Below are positions 1-9,105 of a stretch of DNA of 64,000 bases, in pieces. The notes beneath the pieces are model-generated. The model had not been told where the DNA came from and did no database searches. It saw nothing but the letters and a program-made list of their open reading frames with translations. The DNA comes from Pseudomonadota bacterium (lineage in GTDB: Bacteria > Pseudomonadota > Gammaproteobacteria > Burkholderiales > Gallionellaceae), in contig JAJZTF010000011.1 of NCBI GenBank assembly GCA_021821945.1, positions 37,980 through 101,979 on the forward strand, given 5' to 3'. The translations under genes were made by a program, and so were the position numbers. Position 1 is the first letter of the stretch; each line of letters opens with the position of its first letter.

Positions 1-267
1 GAGGCAGATGAGATGGAAATTCTTGTGACGTTGATTGAGGCGTATGAAAACAAATATTTTCCGATGGGTGTTGTAGATCCGGTTGAAGCCATTAAATTCA
101 GAATGGAGCAGCAAGGTCTCACGCAGAAGGATCTTGAGCCTTTTATCGGCACCAGCGGTCGGGTTTCAGAAGTGCTTAACCACAAGCGCCGCTTAAGTTT
201 GCGAATGGTGAAACGGTTGCATGATGGCTTGCACATCCCATATGAAAGTCTGTTGGCGGCAGCTTAG
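1..267 (+). CDS. higA: HigA-family antitoxin (XRE HTH), 5' end outside window
   Basis: The frame is open from base 1, so the gene enters the window already in progress; an internal ATG at 13 is not the likely start, because family members carry about 40 more N-terminal residues that run straight into the sequence seen here. The visible 88 residues contain the signature IKFRMEQQGLTQKDLEPFIG and an XRE-type helix-turn-helix (about residues 35-80 of the visible part). HigA proteins neutralise a HigB mRNA-interferase toxin and repress their own operon; the toxin gene would lie upstream, outside the window. A toxin-antitoxin gene directly before hisC is unusual. Confidence 0.85.
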   Translation, partial: EADEMEILVTLIEAYENKYFPMGVVDPVEAIKFRMEQQGLTQKDLEPFIGTSGRVSEVLNHKRRLSLRMVKRLHDGLHIPYESLLAAA

Positions 268-293
268 TGCTCAATTGTTTTTCATATTGAGCA
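268..293 (+). terminator. hairpin directly after higA
   Basis: TGCTCAAT (268-275) pairs perfectly with ATTGAGCA (286-293) around a loop containing TTTTTCAT. It starts at the base after the higA stop codon. No U-run follows, so intrinsic termination is uncertain. Confidence 0.4.
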
Positions 294-421
294 GTTGTCT
301 AGAACGGCTCGACAATAATTGCGCCGGAGTATCGCGAAATCAAGCAGCATGGACAGTGGTGCTGCGTTAATTCTTTTTCATCTTCAGGTCGCCCCGTTTT
401 TCAGGACCTGTGGTAAGCTAG

Positions 422-444
422 AAACAGTTTTTCATACTGTTTTT
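422..444 (+). terminator. hairpin plus T-run just before hisC
   Basis: AAACAGT (422-428) pairs with ACTGTTT (436-442), followed by T residues to 444. The loop again holds TTTTTCAT. It lies 8 bases before the hisC ATG. It could end upstream transcription or attenuate hisC; no histidine-rich leader peptide was seen. Confidence 0.4.
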
Positions 445-452
445 AGCCTCAA

Positions 453-1520
453 ATGTCCTCTGTGTTGGTTCACAATCTGATTCGGCCCGAACTGCTCGCG
501 CTGCATGCCTATCATGTCCCGGAAAGCAGCGGCATGATCAAGCTCGACGCGATGGAGAATCCATACCATCTGCCGCAGTTCCTGAGAGATGAAATCGCGG
601 TCGCCTTGTCGGGCAGCGAGATCAATCGTTATCCTGATCCGGATCCCTTCGAACTCAAGGAAAAGATCCGCACGATAGAGGCGGTTCCCGAAGGCTGCGA
701 TGTGCTGCTCGGCAACGGTTCTGACGAGCTTATCCAGATACTCGCGATGGCGCTGAACAAGCCGGGTAGCACCCTGCTTTCGGTCGAGCCTTCCTTCGTG
801 ATGTACAGGATGATCGCGACCTTTGTCGGCATGCGCCATGTGGGCGTGCCGCTCGCCGGTGATTTCTCTCTGGACATGGCGGCGACATTGGCCGCGATAG
901 AACGCGAGCGGCCGTCCCTGGTATTTCTGGCCTATCCCAACAATCCGACAGGCAATCTTTTTTCGGCGGAGGATGTCAGGCGCATCATCGATGCATCCCC
1001 CGGGCTCGTCGTGATAGACGAGGCATATTACGCATTTGCCAGCGACAGCTTCATGAGGCATGTGGCGGATTATCCGAATCTTCTCGTGATGCGCACCTTT
1101 TCCAAGCTCGGCATGGCGGGGCTGAGGCTGGGCTTTCTTGCAGGCAGGAGCGAATGGATCGCAGAGCTCGAAAAGTTGCGTTTGCCTTATAATGTCGGCG
1201 TCCTGCCGCAGCGCGCAGCCCATGTGCTGCTCGACCATCACGGCATACTGCTGCAGCAGGCCGACCAGATCAAAAGGGATCGGGCGATCCTGCAACGTGA
1301 ACTGCAGGCGCTGGCAGAAGTCTATCCGTCGGAGGCGAACTTTCTGCTCTTCAGGATGGAAAATGCGGCGATTGTCTTCGACAAGCTCAAAGAGCGCGGC
1401 ATGCTGATCAAGAATCTGAGCAATGCGCATCCGATGCTGAAGGATTGCCTGCGCGTGACGGTCGGCACGCCGCTTGAATGCCAGAAATTCATCGAGGCGC
1501 TGCAGGAAAGCGTGGCTTAA
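453..1520 (+). CDS. hisC: histidinol-phosphate aminotransferase
   Basis: A 355-residue class I/II PLP aminotransferase that converts imidazole acetol phosphate plus glutamate to histidinol phosphate. The N-terminal segment ([20 protein letters not shown]) is typical of betaproteobacterial HisC. YPNNPTG lies at about 161-167 and the PLP-binding lysine is Lys218 in FSKLG. It is first of a co-directional series hisC-B-H-A-F-I-E with 1-17 bp gaps or short overlaps. hisG and hisD, often directly upstream in this group, are not visible; a higA gene is there instead. No clear Shine-Dalgarno precedes the ATG, so the start is less certain than the product. Confidence 0.95.
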   Translation: MSSVLVHNLIRPELLALHAYHVPESSGMIKLDAMENPYHLPQFLRDEIAVALSGSEINRYPDPDPFELKEKIRTIEAVPEGCDVLLGNGSDELIQILAMALNKPGSTLLSVEPSFVMYRMIATFVGMRHVGVPLAGDFSLDMAATLAAIERERPSLVFLAYPNNPTGNLFSAEDVRRIIDASPGLVVIDEAYYAFASDSFMRHVADYPNLLVMRTFSKLGMAGLRLGFLAGRSEWIAELEKLRLPYNVGVLPQRAAHVLLDHHGILLQQADQIKRDRAILQRELQALAEVYPSEANFLLFRMENAAIVFDKLKERGMLIKNLSNAHPMLKDCLRVTVGTPLECQKFIEALQESVA

Positions 1521-1537
1521 CATTGTGAAGGAAAAAC

Positions 1538-2125
1538 ATGCGTAGCGCGAAAGTCACACGCAACACCCTGGAGACGCAGATCAGCGTCGAATTGAATCTG
1601 GAAGGGACGGGCAAGGCGGGCTTCGAGACCGGTCTGCCTTTTCTCGAGCACATGCTCGACCAGGTCGCGCGCCATGGCCTGCTGGATATGAACATAATCG
1701 CCAAGGGCGATCTGCACATCGATGCGCATCACACGGTCGAGGACTTGGGCATTACGCTGGGTCAGGCATTCTCCCAGGCCGTCGGGGACAAGAAGGGGAT
1801 TGCGCGTTATGGCCATGCCTATGTGCCGCTCGATGAGGCGCTCTCGCGCGTGGTGCTCGATCTCTCGGGGCGCCCCGGGCTCGTGTTCAACTGCGAATTC
1901 GTCAGGGCCAGCATAGGCGGGTTCGATGTGGACCTGTTCCACGAATTCTTCCAGGGTTTCGTGAACCACGCCCTGGTCACGCTGCACATCGACAACCTTG
2001 CGGGCAGCAATGCGCATCATCAGGCCGAGACGATCTTCAAGGCTTTCGGCCGCGCGCTGCGCATGGCACTGGCGGTCGATCCGGGAATGGCCGGCATGAT
2101 GCCTTCCACCAAGGGCGTTCTGTAA
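1538..2125 (+). CDS. hisB: imidazoleglycerol-phosphate dehydratase
   Basis: A 195-residue monofunctional HisB that dehydrates imidazoleglycerol phosphate to imidazole acetol phosphate. The two metal-binding histidine clusters are visible: [10 protein letters not shown] near residues 66-75 and [17 protein letters not shown] near 158-174. There is no fused phosphatase domain, unlike the bifunctional enterobacterial HisB. The start has a good ribosome site (AAGGA) eight bases upstream. The TAA stop overlaps the hisH ATG by one base. Confidence 0.97.
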   Translation: MRSAKVTRNTLETQISVELNLEGTGKAGFETGLPFLEHMLDQVARHGLLDMNIIAKGDLHIDAHHTVEDLGITLGQAFSQAVGDKKGIARYGHAYVPLDEALSRVVLDLSGRPGLVFNCEFVRASIGGFDVDLFHEFFQGFVNHALVTLHIDNLAGSNAHHQAETIFKAFGRALRMALAVDPGMAGMMPSTKGVL

Positions 2126-2757
2126 TGGTGGATATCGCCATCGTCGATTACGGCATGGGCAATCTGCGTTCTGTCGAGCAGGCGATGCGCCATGTCGCAG
2201 ATGGGATGGAGGTCTCTGTGACCGGCGATGCGGATGTGATCGCTGGTGCTGCGCGCGTCGTCTTTCCCGGTCAGGGGGCGATGCCGGACTGCATGCGCGA
2301 ACTGGATGCACGCGGCCTGCGCCCGGTGCTTCTGCAGGCCGCCCAGGAGAAGCCGTTCCTTGGCATCTGCATCGGTCTTCAGATGCTCTTCGAGAAGAGC
2401 GCGGAAGGGAACATCGAAGGGCTCGGCGTCCTGAAGGGCGAGGTGCTGAGGTTCGACGGCAGCATGAAGGATGCGCATGGGAACAGGCTCAAGGTGCCGC
2501 ACATGGGATGGAACGGGGTGCATCACCATGGGCATCTACTTTGGGATGGCATAGAACAGGATGCGCGCTTTTACTATGTCCACAGCTATTACGTCGCGCC
2601 CAAGGACGCTGCGCTGGTGCAGGCGACGAGCGACTATCCCGCACCTTTTGTGTGCGCCGTGGCTCGCGACAACCTTTTTGCGGTGCAGTTTCATCCGGAG
2701 AAAAGCCAGGCGGCAGGGCTCAGGCTGCTGCAAAACTTTGTATACTGGAATCCTTAA
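2125..2757 (+). CDS. hisH: imidazole glycerol phosphate synthase, glutaminase subunit
   Basis: A 210-residue class I glutamine amidotransferase. It releases ammonia from glutamine and channels it to HisF for ring closure. The nucleophile Cys82 lies in [10 protein letters not shown], and the His/Glu pair of the triad is in QFHPEKS close to the C terminus. HisF, its partner, is encoded two genes downstream. Confidence 0.97.
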   Translation: MVDIAIVDYGMGNLRSVEQAMRHVADGMEVSVTGDADVIAGAARVVFPGQGAMPDCMRELDARGLRPVLLQAAQEKPFLGICIGLQMLFEKSAEGNIEGLGVLKGEVLRFDGSMKDAHGNRLKVPHMGWNGVHHHGHLLWDGIEQDARFYYVHSYYVAPKDAALVQATSDYPAPFVCAVARDNLFAVQFHPEKSQAAGLRLLQNFVYWNP

Positions 2758-2765
2758 TATTTGCC

Positions 2766-3515
2766 ATGCTGATTATTCCTGCGATTGATTTAAAAGACGG
2801 TCATTGTGTGCGCCTGAGACAGGGCGTGATGGAAGACTCCACCGTGTTTTCCGAAGATCCCGCAGCGACCGCGCGCCATTGGCTCGCACAGGGGGCCAGG
2901 AGGCTTCATCTGGTCGATCTGAACGGCGCGTTTGCCGGCAAGCCCAGAAACGAATCCGCGGTGCGCAGCATCATAGAGGCGGTGGGCGACGAGGTGCCGG
3001 TGCAGCTGGGCGGCGGCATACGCGATCTCGAGACGATAGAGCGCTACCTCGATCTGGGCGTGACCTACATCATCGTGGGTACGGCCGCGGTCAAGGTGCC
3101 GGGATTCTTGCACGAGGCTTGCGATGCATTTCCCGGTCACATTATGGTGGGGCTGGATGCCAAGGGCGGCAAGGTCGCGGTCAACGGCTGGTCCAAGCTC
3201 ACGGGCCACGATGTTTCGGATCTCGCAAAGCGCTTCGAGGATTACGGGGTCGAGGCGATCATATACACCGACATAGGACGTGATGGAATGCTGACGGGCG
3301 TGAACATAGAGGCGACCGTCGAGCTCGCGCGCCCGCTTCATGTCCCGGTGATCGCAAGCGGCGGCATCACCAATCTCGACGACGTGCGCAATCTCTGCGA
3401 GGTGGAAACGGAGGGCATCACGGGTGCGATCACGGGGCGCGCGATCTACGAGGGCACGCTGGACTTCGCTGCGGCGCAGGCCCTGGCGGACGAGCTCTCT
3501 CCGCACCTGCCATAA
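2766..3515 (+). CDS. hisA: ProFAR isomerase
   Basis: A 249-residue TIM-barrel isomerase that converts ProFAR to PRFAR. The start is set at the ATG opening [12 protein letters not shown]; the frame stays open upstream inside hisH, but that extension matches nothing in the family. The catalytic aspartates are in PAIDLKDG near the N terminus and in GLDAKGG near residue 129. It belongs to the his series, 8 bases after hisH and 2 bases before hisF. Confidence 0.97.
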   Translation: MLIIPAIDLKDGHCVRLRQGVMEDSTVFSEDPAATARHWLAQGARRLHLVDLNGAFAGKPRNESAVRSIIEAVGDEVPVQLGGGIRDLETIERYLDLGVTYIIVGTAAVKVPGFLHEACDAFPGHIMVGLDAKGGKVAVNGWSKLTGHDVSDLAKRFEDYGVEAIIYTDIGRDGMLTGVNIEATVELARPLHVPVIASGGITNLDDVRNLCEVETEGITGAITGRAIYEGTLDFAAAQALADELSPHLP

Positions 3516-3517
3516 GC

Positions 3518-4276
3518 ATGCTTGCCAAGCGCATCATTCCCTGCCTCGACGTGACCGCGGGGCGCGTGGTCAAGGGGATCAGCTTCGTCTCCCTGCGCGA
3601 TGCGGGCGACCCCGTCGAGATCGCGCGCCGCTACGACGAACAGGGTGCGGACGAGCTGACCTTCCTCGACATCACGGCGAGCTCAGACGACAGGGGCATC
3701 ATCTTCCGCATCATCGAACAGGTCGCATCCCAGGTATTCATCCCGCTGACCGTGGGGGGCGGCGTCCGCGAGGTTGCCGACGTGCGCAATCTGCTCAATG
3801 CGGGTGCGGACAAGGTCAGCATCAACACTTCCGCCGTGACCAATCCGCAGCTGGTCGCCGATGCATCGGCGCGCTTCGGGTCGCAGTGCATCGTGGTGGC
3901 GATAGACGCGAAACAGGTGGGCGCGGACCGCTGGGAAGTGTTCACGCACGGCGGGCGCAAGGCAACGGGTCTCGATGCGGTTGAATGGGCAAGGAAGATG
4001 CAGAGCCTGGGCGCCGGAGAAATCCTTCTGACCAGCATGGATCGCGACGGGCAGAAGAACGGCTTCGATCTTCCGCTGACCCGCCGCGTGACGGACGCGC
4101 TTGAAATCCCGGTGATCGCGAGCGGCGGGGTCGGCAATTTGCAGCATCTCGCAGACGGCGTGTTGCAGGGAGGGGCGGATGCGGTGCTGGCTGCGAGCAT
4201 CTTCCATTTCGGCGAATACACGGTCGAAGAGGCCAAGCGCTACATGGCTACCCAGGGCATAGAGGTGAGGCTATGA
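3518..4276 (+). CDS. hisF: imidazole glycerol phosphate synthase, cyclase subunit
   Basis: A 252-residue TIM barrel that uses ammonia from HisH to form imidazole glycerol phosphate and AICAR. The catalytic aspartates are in IPCLDVTAG (Asp11) and VAIDAK (about Asp130). The half-barrel repeat with HisA is evident, including SGGVGN against SGGITN. The stop overlaps the hisI start by four bases. Confidence 0.97.
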   Translation: MLAKRIIPCLDVTAGRVVKGISFVSLRDAGDPVEIARRYDEQGADELTFLDITASSDDRGIIFRIIEQVASQVFIPLTVGGGVREVADVRNLLNAGADKVSINTSAVTNPQLVADASARFGSQCIVVAIDAKQVGADRWEVFTHGGRKATGLDAVEWARKMQSLGAGEILLTSMDRDGQKNGFDLPLTRRVTDALEIPVIASGGVGNLQHLADGVLQGGADAVLAASIFHFGEYTVEEAKRYMATQGIEVRL

Positions 4277-4680
4277 AGGCGCTGGATGAGGGCTGGCTGG
4301 ACAAGGTGAACTGGCAGGAGGACGGGCTTGTGCCGGCCATCGCGCAGGACGCAAGGACCGGCCGCGTGCTGATGGTCGCATGGATGAACCGCGAGGCGTT
4401 GCGGCTGACTTCCGAAAAGAGGGAGGCGGTCTACTGGTCGCGCTCGCGAGGCAAACTCTGGCACAAGGGCGAAGAATCCGGGCATGTGCAGAAGGTTCTG
4501 GAGATACGGCTGGACTGCGATGCGGACGTGATCCTTTTGAAGATAGAGCAGCAGGGCGGCATCGCCTGCCATACCGGGCGCGAGAGCTGCTTTTATACGC
4601 GCCTGGAAGAGGGAGAATGGCGCATCGTCGATGAAGTGTTAAAATCCCCGGAAGAGATATACGGAAAATCAGGTTCATGA
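4273..4680 (+). CDS. hisI: phosphoribosyl-AMP cyclohydrolase
   Basis: A 135-residue single-domain cyclohydrolase that opens the adenine ring of PR-AMP. The [12 protein letters not shown] and [11 protein letters not shown] segments supply the zinc and magnesium ligands typical of the family. The HisE activity is encoded by a separate gene here, not fused. It overlaps hisF and hisE by four bases each, suggesting translational coupling. Confidence 0.96.
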   Translation: MKALDEGWLDKVNWQEDGLVPAIAQDARTGRVLMVAWMNREALRLTSEKREAVYWSRSRGKLWHKGEESGHVQKVLEIRLDCDADVILLKIEQQGGIACHTGRESCFYTRLEEGEWRIVDEVLKSPEEIYGKSGS

Positions 4681-4997
4681 ACGACATCTTGCAGAGGCTC
4701 ACCGAGACGATAGAAGCGCGAAGGCAGGCGTCCCCCGATGGCTCCTATGTTGCAAAGCTCTTCGCAAAGGGTGAAGATGCGATACTGAAGAAGGTGGGCG
4801 AGGAAGCGACCGAGGTGATCCTGGCCAGCAAATCGGCCAATGGCGAGCAGATCGTGTACGAGACGGCCGATCTCTGGTTTCACTGCATGGTGATGCTCGC
4901 GCATCACGGGCTGACTGCCGGGGATGTGCTGAACGAACTCGCCAGGCGGGAAGGACTTTCCGGCATCGCGGAGAAGAATGGCAGGAAGGAAAAATGA
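4677..4997 (+). CDS. hisE: phosphoribosyl-ATP diphosphatase
   Basis: A 106-residue alpha-helical pyrophosphohydrolase of the MazG-like fold that converts PR-ATP to PR-AMP. The motif [15 protein letters not shown] with the later ETADLWFH is characteristic. It is last of the his genes and overlaps hinT by four bases, so the HIT gene probably shares the transcript. Confidence 0.96.
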   Translation: MNDILQRLTETIEARRQASPDGSYVAKLFAKGEDAILKKVGEEATEVILASKSANGEQIVYETADLWFHCMVMLAHHGLTAGDVLNELARREGLSGIAEKNGRKEK

Positions 4998-5341
4998 GCG
5001 ACTGTCTTTTTTGCAGGATAGTGCGTGGCGAACTGCCATGCAGCAAGGTGTATGAGGACGACGAGGTGCTGGCGTTTCACGACATCCATCCGGTGGCGCC
5101 CGTGCATTTCATGCTGATCCCCAAGCAGCACATCGACACGCTTGCGGATGCCAGGGACGTGCATGGCGCACTGCTTGGAAAAATGCTTTTGCTCTTGCCC
5201 AGGCTTGCGAAGGAGCAGGGGCTGGAAGATGGATTCCGCACGGTGATCAATACCGGGCGGGGAGGCGGACAGGAAGTGTTTCATTTGCACATACATGTCA
5301 TCGGCGGCGGAAACATACCGCCCATGGTGCGTCGCAGTTAA
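4994..5341 (+). CDS. hinT: HIT-family purine nucleoside phosphoramidase (HinT-like)
   Basis: A 115-residue histidine-triad protein. [12 protein letters not shown] opens it, and the triad HLHIHVIGG is near the C terminus. Family members hydrolyse AMP-lysine-type phosphoramidates; the cellular role is poorly defined. Its place between hisE and tatA is common in Betaproteobacteria. Confidence 0.93.
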   Translation: MSDCLFCRIVRGELPCSKVYEDDEVLAFHDIHPVAPVHFMLIPKQHIDTLADARDVHGALLGKMLLLLPRLAKEQGLEDGFRTVINTGRGGGQEVFHLHIHVIGGGNIPPMVRRS

Positions 5342-5353
5342 CGGGAGAATATC

Positions 5354-5566
5354 ATGGGTTCATTGAGCATCTGGCATTGGTTGATCGTACTGGTCGTGGT
5401 GATGATGGTGTTCGGCACCAAGAAGCTGCGCAACATAGGCAGCGACCTGGGCGGAGCGGTCAAGGGTTTCAAGGAGGGAATGGCGTCCGACGAGCCGCCC
5501 AAGCAGATCAAGGAAGAAGGACAGACCATAGAGGGCGAGGTCAAGAGCAAGACGACGCACGGCTGA
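5354..5566 (+). CDS. tatA: Sec-independent translocase subunit TatA
   Basis: A 70-residue protein with one N-terminal membrane helix (about residues 6-20) followed by [20 protein letters not shown], the amphipathic helix of the TatA family. TatA oligomers form the pore for folded twin-arginine substrates. The ActB1 precursor encoded downstream in this window is a candidate substrate. Confidence 0.95.
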   Translation: MGSLSIWHWLIVLVVVMMVFGTKKLRNIGSDLGGAVKGFKEGMASDEPPKQIKEEGQTIEGEVKSKTTHG

Positions 5567-5593
5567 ATCCGGCCGGAGCCCAGAGGATGAGAG

Positions 5594-5947
5594 ATGTTTG
5601 ACTTTAGTGCGGGTGAACTGGTGGTCGTGATGGTCGTGGCGCTGGTCGTCATCGGCCCCGAGCGCCTGCCGAAAGTGGCCCGCACGATGGGACATCTCTA
5701 TGGCCGGGCAAGGCGCTATGTGAACAACGTGAAGTCCGACATCGAGCGCGACATGGCGATAGAGGAATACCGCCAGCTGCAGCAGAAGATACAGGCCGAG
5801 GCGGCAAGCCTGCATGAGGCGGTCGGCCAGACTGCCGAGGCTGCCAGCAAGAGGATGCAGGAAATCAACCGCGCGATTGCCGAGCAGCCTGCCGACGTCA
5901 AGCCGCTTGCCGATGCCGACAAGTCCGTGGAAACCCACAAGTCCTGA
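5594..5947 (+). CDS. tatB: Sec-independent translocase subunit TatB
   Basis: A 117-residue protein beginning MFDFSAGELVVVMVVALVVI, then GPERLPKVARTMGHLYGRAR. The Glu in the membrane segment and the GPERLP hinge distinguish TatB from TatA. A long helical, charged tail (residues 45-110) follows. TatB works with TatC as the receptor for twin-arginine signal peptides. It overlaps tatC by one base. Confidence 0.95.
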   Translation: MFDFSAGELVVVMVVALVVIGPERLPKVARTMGHLYGRARRYVNNVKSDIERDMAIEEYRQLQQKIQAEAASLHEAVGQTAEAASKRMQEINRAIAEQPADVKPLADADKSVETHKS

Positions 5948-6702
5948 TGAGCGATTTGCTTCCGCGGGAAACCGAGCCGATGAGCACCAGCGAGAGCTTC
6001 ATTGCCCACCTGATCGAATTGCGCAAGCGGTTGATGCGCTCGATGATTGCGCTGCTCGTGGTGTTCCTCGGCCTTTTTCACTGGGCGCCGAAACTTTATG
6101 CGCTCTTGGCCATGCCGCTTCTGGCGAAGCTCCCGAAAGGCGGGCAGATGATCGCGACCGATGTGACCACGCCTTTCTTCGTTCCGCTCAAGGTGGCGCT
6201 GATGGCGGCATTCCTGATCGCGCTTCCCTACATACTCTACCAGCTCTGGCGCTTCGTGGCCCCCGGCCTTTACGAACACGAGAAGAAGCTGGTTCTGCCG
6301 CTGATCTTCTCCAGCACGCTGCTCTTCTTCTGCGGCATGGGATTCGCCTATTTCATCGTGTTCCCCGTCGTGTTCGGCTTCATCACGTCATCGGCGCCCG
6401 CCGGCGTTGCGGTGATGACGGACATAGACAAGTATCTGAGTTTCGTTTTAACCATGTTCATGGCCTTCGGCATCACCTTCCAGGTCCCGGTCGCCGTCGT
6501 TCTGCTGGTTCGCATGGGCGTGGTGAGCGTTGCGAAGCTGCGCGAGATCAGGCCTTACATCGTGGTTTGTTCCTTCGTTGTCGGGGCGATCTTCACGCCG
6601 CCCGACGTCGTATCCCAGATGATGCTGGCGGTCCCGCTCTGGCTGCTTTACGAGGCCGGCATCATCGTTGCAAGCTGGACTCCGGTCAGAAATGAAGGCT
6701 GA
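5947..6702 (+). CDS. tatC: Sec-independent translocase subunit TatC
   Basis: A 251-residue polytopic membrane protein with about six helices. Conserved landmarks are SFIAHLIELRKRL near the N terminus, and PYILYQLWRFVAPGLYEHEKK in the first periplasmic loop and second helix region. It is the signal-peptide receptor core of the Tat system. Its 3' end overlaps the start chosen for the mechanosensitive channel gene by 11 bases. Confidence 0.96.
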   Translation: MSDLLPRETEPMSTSESFIAHLIELRKRLMRSMIALLVVFLGLFHWAPKLYALLAMPLLAKLPKGGQMIATDVTTPFFVPLKVALMAAFLIALPYILYQLWRFVAPGLYEHEKKLVLPLIFSSTLLFFCGMGFAYFIVFPVVFGFITSSAPAGVAVMTDIDKYLSFVLTMFMAFGITFQVPVAVVLLVRMGVVSVAKLREIRPYIVVCSFVVGAIFTPPDVVSQMMLAVPLWLLYEAGIIVASWTPVRNEG

Positions 6703-7948
6703 TGCCAATCTGATAGCCGACCTCATCTCCCACGCGGAGGCGTCCAGTCTGCTCTGGCAGGTCGCGGCCATCCTCCTCGCGATGCTGATGGCCTGGCTGC
6801 TCGATGCGATCTTGAAGAAGCGGCTGGTCTCGGCTTCACAGAACATCGCGATCAAGAGCGTCAAGCGCATCACCTTTCCATTCCTCGCATTGCTTGGCGT
6901 TTTGATCGAGCGCGAGATCTTCACGAGGCTTGATCAGCCGGTCACGCTGCTCAAGCTTGCCATACCGCTTTTGCTGTCTCTGGCTGCGATACGCCTCACC
7001 GTCTATGTGCTGCACAAGGTGTTCCCGAATTCATCCAAGCTCAAGTCCTGGGAGATCGGTATCTCGGGCGTGATCTGGATTGCGCTTGCCCTCCATATCA
7101 CGGGGCTTTTGAATGCCGTGCTGGATGCGATGGCGGGGGTGACATTCAGAATCGGACATCAGTCCGTTTCGCTTCTGGTCATGCTTCAGGGTATCCTGTC
7201 CATCGCGGTCACGGTGATCGCAGCACTCTGGCTCGGGAGATTCCTGGAGTCGCGCATCATGCGCATGGAGGAGATAGATGCCAGCTCGCGCGTACTTCTG
7301 ACCAAGATCCTGCGCGGCACCCTTCTGGTGATCTCTGTGCTGGTTGCCTTGTCTCTGGTCGGCATAGACATCAGGGTTCTTTCGGTATTCGGCGGTGCAC
7401 TGGGCGTGGGGCTGGGATTCGGCCTGCAGCGCATCGCGAGCAATTACATCTGCGGGTTCATCCTGCTGCTGGACAAGTCCATCCGCCTGGGCGATCTCAT
7501 CACGCTTGACAGCCGATTCGGCACGGTCACAAGGCTGACCGGGCGCTACATGGTCCTGCGCGGGCTGGATGGGTCGGAGTCGCTGATACCGAATGAGACT
7601 GCGATCACATCGACGCTGATCAACCATTCCTTCTCGGACCGCAACATGAGCATCAAGATCAGCCTGCAGGTTGCCTACAGCAGCCCTCTGGATGTCGCGA
7701 TGCAGATCATGCTGGATGCCGCCGCGGCGAACGAGCGGGTGCTTTCCGATCCCAAGCCCTCGGTGAATCTCATCGAGTTTGCAGACAGCGGAATCACGCT
7801 GGAACTGTCGGTCTGGATAGCCGATCCTGAAGCGGGCCAGATGGCATTGCGTTCACAGATAAATCTGGCCATCTGGCGCGAGTTTCAGCGCGCCAACATC
7901 GAGATACCGTTCCCTCAGCGCGAAGTGCGCATCCTCAACCCGACCTGA
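6692..7948 (+). CDS. MscS-family mechanosensitive ion channel
   Basis: A 418-residue membrane protein with about five predicted helices in the N-terminal half, then the MscS pore helix GGALGVGLGFGLQRIASNYI and the cytoplasmic beta domain (IRLGDLITLDSRFGTV). The C-terminal part fits the MscS vestibule. Such channels release solutes on hypo-osmotic shock. The ATG at 6692 gives MKADANLIADLI; an upstream in-frame ATG at 6668 would lie deeper in tatC. It is convergent with the downstream protease, one base apart. Confidence 0.9.
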   Translation: MKADANLIADLISHAEASSLLWQVAAILLAMLMAWLLDAILKKRLVSASQNIAIKSVKRITFPFLALLGVLIEREIFTRLDQPVTLLKLAIPLLLSLAAIRLTVYVLHKVFPNSSKLKSWEIGISGVIWIALALHITGLLNAVLDAMAGVTFRIGHQSVSLLVMLQGILSIAVTVIAALWLGRFLESRIMRMEEIDASSRVLLTKILRGTLLVISVLVALSLVGIDIRVLSVFGGALGVGLGFGLQRIASNYICGFILLLDKSIRLGDLITLDSRFGTVTRLTGRYMVLRGLDGSESLIPNETAITSTLINHSFSDRNMSIKISLQVAYSSPLDVAMQIMLDAAAANERVLSDPKPSVNLIEFADSGITLELSVWIADPEAGQMALRSQINLAIWREFQRANIEIPFPQREVRILNPT

Positions 7949-7949
7949 G

Positions 7950-9080
7950 TCACTGATCCGCCGGCCTCGGACGCTTGCCTATCTTCACGGGCAGCGAGAA
8001 TTCCTTGCCGTTGCGCACCAGTTGGACGGGGACGATCTTGCCTGGAGCCAGATTGGCTATGGTGTCCAGCATCGTGCTCCAGTCGTTGATGGGCTTGCTG
8101 TCGATCGCGATCAGCTGGTCTCCGGGCCTGATGCCTGCCTGTTCTGCAGGGCTGTTCTGCAGAACTTCTGTGATCATCACGCCCTTTGCATTGCCGTCGC
8201 TGAAGGCGGCCGCATCGGGCGAGACCTCCTGGATTCCCGCGCCTATCCAGCCGCGCGTCACCGAGCCGTACTGCATGATCTGCTCCATGGTCTTCTTCGC
8301 CGTGGTGGCGGGGATCGCGAAGCCTATGCCGAGGGACCCGCCATTGGGGGAGTAGATCGCGCTGTTGATGCCGACCAGGTTGCCATTGGTGTCCACCAGC
8401 GCGCCGCCCGAATTGCCGGGATTGATTGCGGCATCGGTCTGTATGAAGTTCTCGAAGGTGTTGAGGCCCAGATGATCGCGCTTCAGCGCACTGATGATGC
8501 CCATCGTGACGGTTTGTCCCACGCCGAAAGGATTGCCTATCGCAAGCACGATGTCCCCCACATGCGCGTTCTCGGGATGGCCGAAGGTGATCGCGGGCAG
8601 GCTGCCCGGCAGGTCGATCTTGATCACGGCAAGATCTGTTTCCGGGTCGGAGCCCACCACATGGGCACGGGTCTTGCGGCCGTCCGCGAGCGCGACTTCG
8701 ATCTGGTCGGCCGCCTCGACGACATGGTGGTTCGTGAGGATGTAGCCGTCCGGGCTTACGATGACGCCGGATCCCAGGCTCGATCTCTTGCGGGGGGTGC
8801 TGTCGAGCTCCCCGAAGAAGAAACGGAAGCGCGGGTCATCCAGCGGCGTCTTGATGGTCGTGCTGGTGTAGATGTTGACGACGGAAGGCATGGCCTTACT
8901 TGCAGCGAGGCTCAGCCCCGTGAGCGGCGGGTTGACCGCGGGAGCCGTCGATTCGTAAAGGGTGATCACGCCGTTGCGCGCAGCGCTTGGCAGGAGTTCC
9001 GGCTTCAGTGTGTGGATCACGAACAGGACAGCCAGTGCAATGGTCACGGTTTGGGTGAATAATAGCCAGTGTTTTCGCAT
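7950..9080 (-). CDS. periplasmic trypsin-like serine protease, DegS/DegQ type
   Basis: A 376-residue S1C protease with an N-terminal membrane anchor or signal (residues 5-25), a protease domain and a single C-terminal PDZ domain (about 275-365). The triad is visible: His119 in TNHHVV, Asp149 in ETDLAVIK and Ser224 in NPGNSGG. One PDZ domain and the uncleaved-looking anchor resemble DegS more than two-PDZ DegP/DegQ; betaproteobacterial genes at this locus are often named degQ or mucD. It is divergent from the nif3-family gene with only 25 bp between starts. Confidence 0.9.
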   Translation of the reverse strand: MRKHWLLFTQTVTIALAVLFVIHTLKPELLPSAARNGVITLYESTAPAVNPPLTGLSLAASKAMPSVVNIYTSTTIKTPLDDPRFRFFFGELDSTPRKRSSLGSGVIVSPDGYILTNHHVVEAADQIEVALADGRKTRAHVVGSDPETDLAVIKIDLPGSLPAITFGHPENAHVGDIVLAIGNPFGVGQTVTMGIISALKRDHLGLNTFENFIQTDAAINPGNSGGALVDTNGNLVGINSAIYSPNGGSLGIGFAIPATTAKKTMEQIMQYGSVTRGWIGAGIQEVSPDAAAFSDGNAKGVMITEVLQNSPAEQAGIRPGDQLIAIDSKPINDWSTMLDTIANLAPGKIVPVQLVRNGKEFSLPVKIGKRPRPADQ

Positions 9081-9105
9081 GTCGATTCTGTCTTTAGGAG
9101 AAAAA

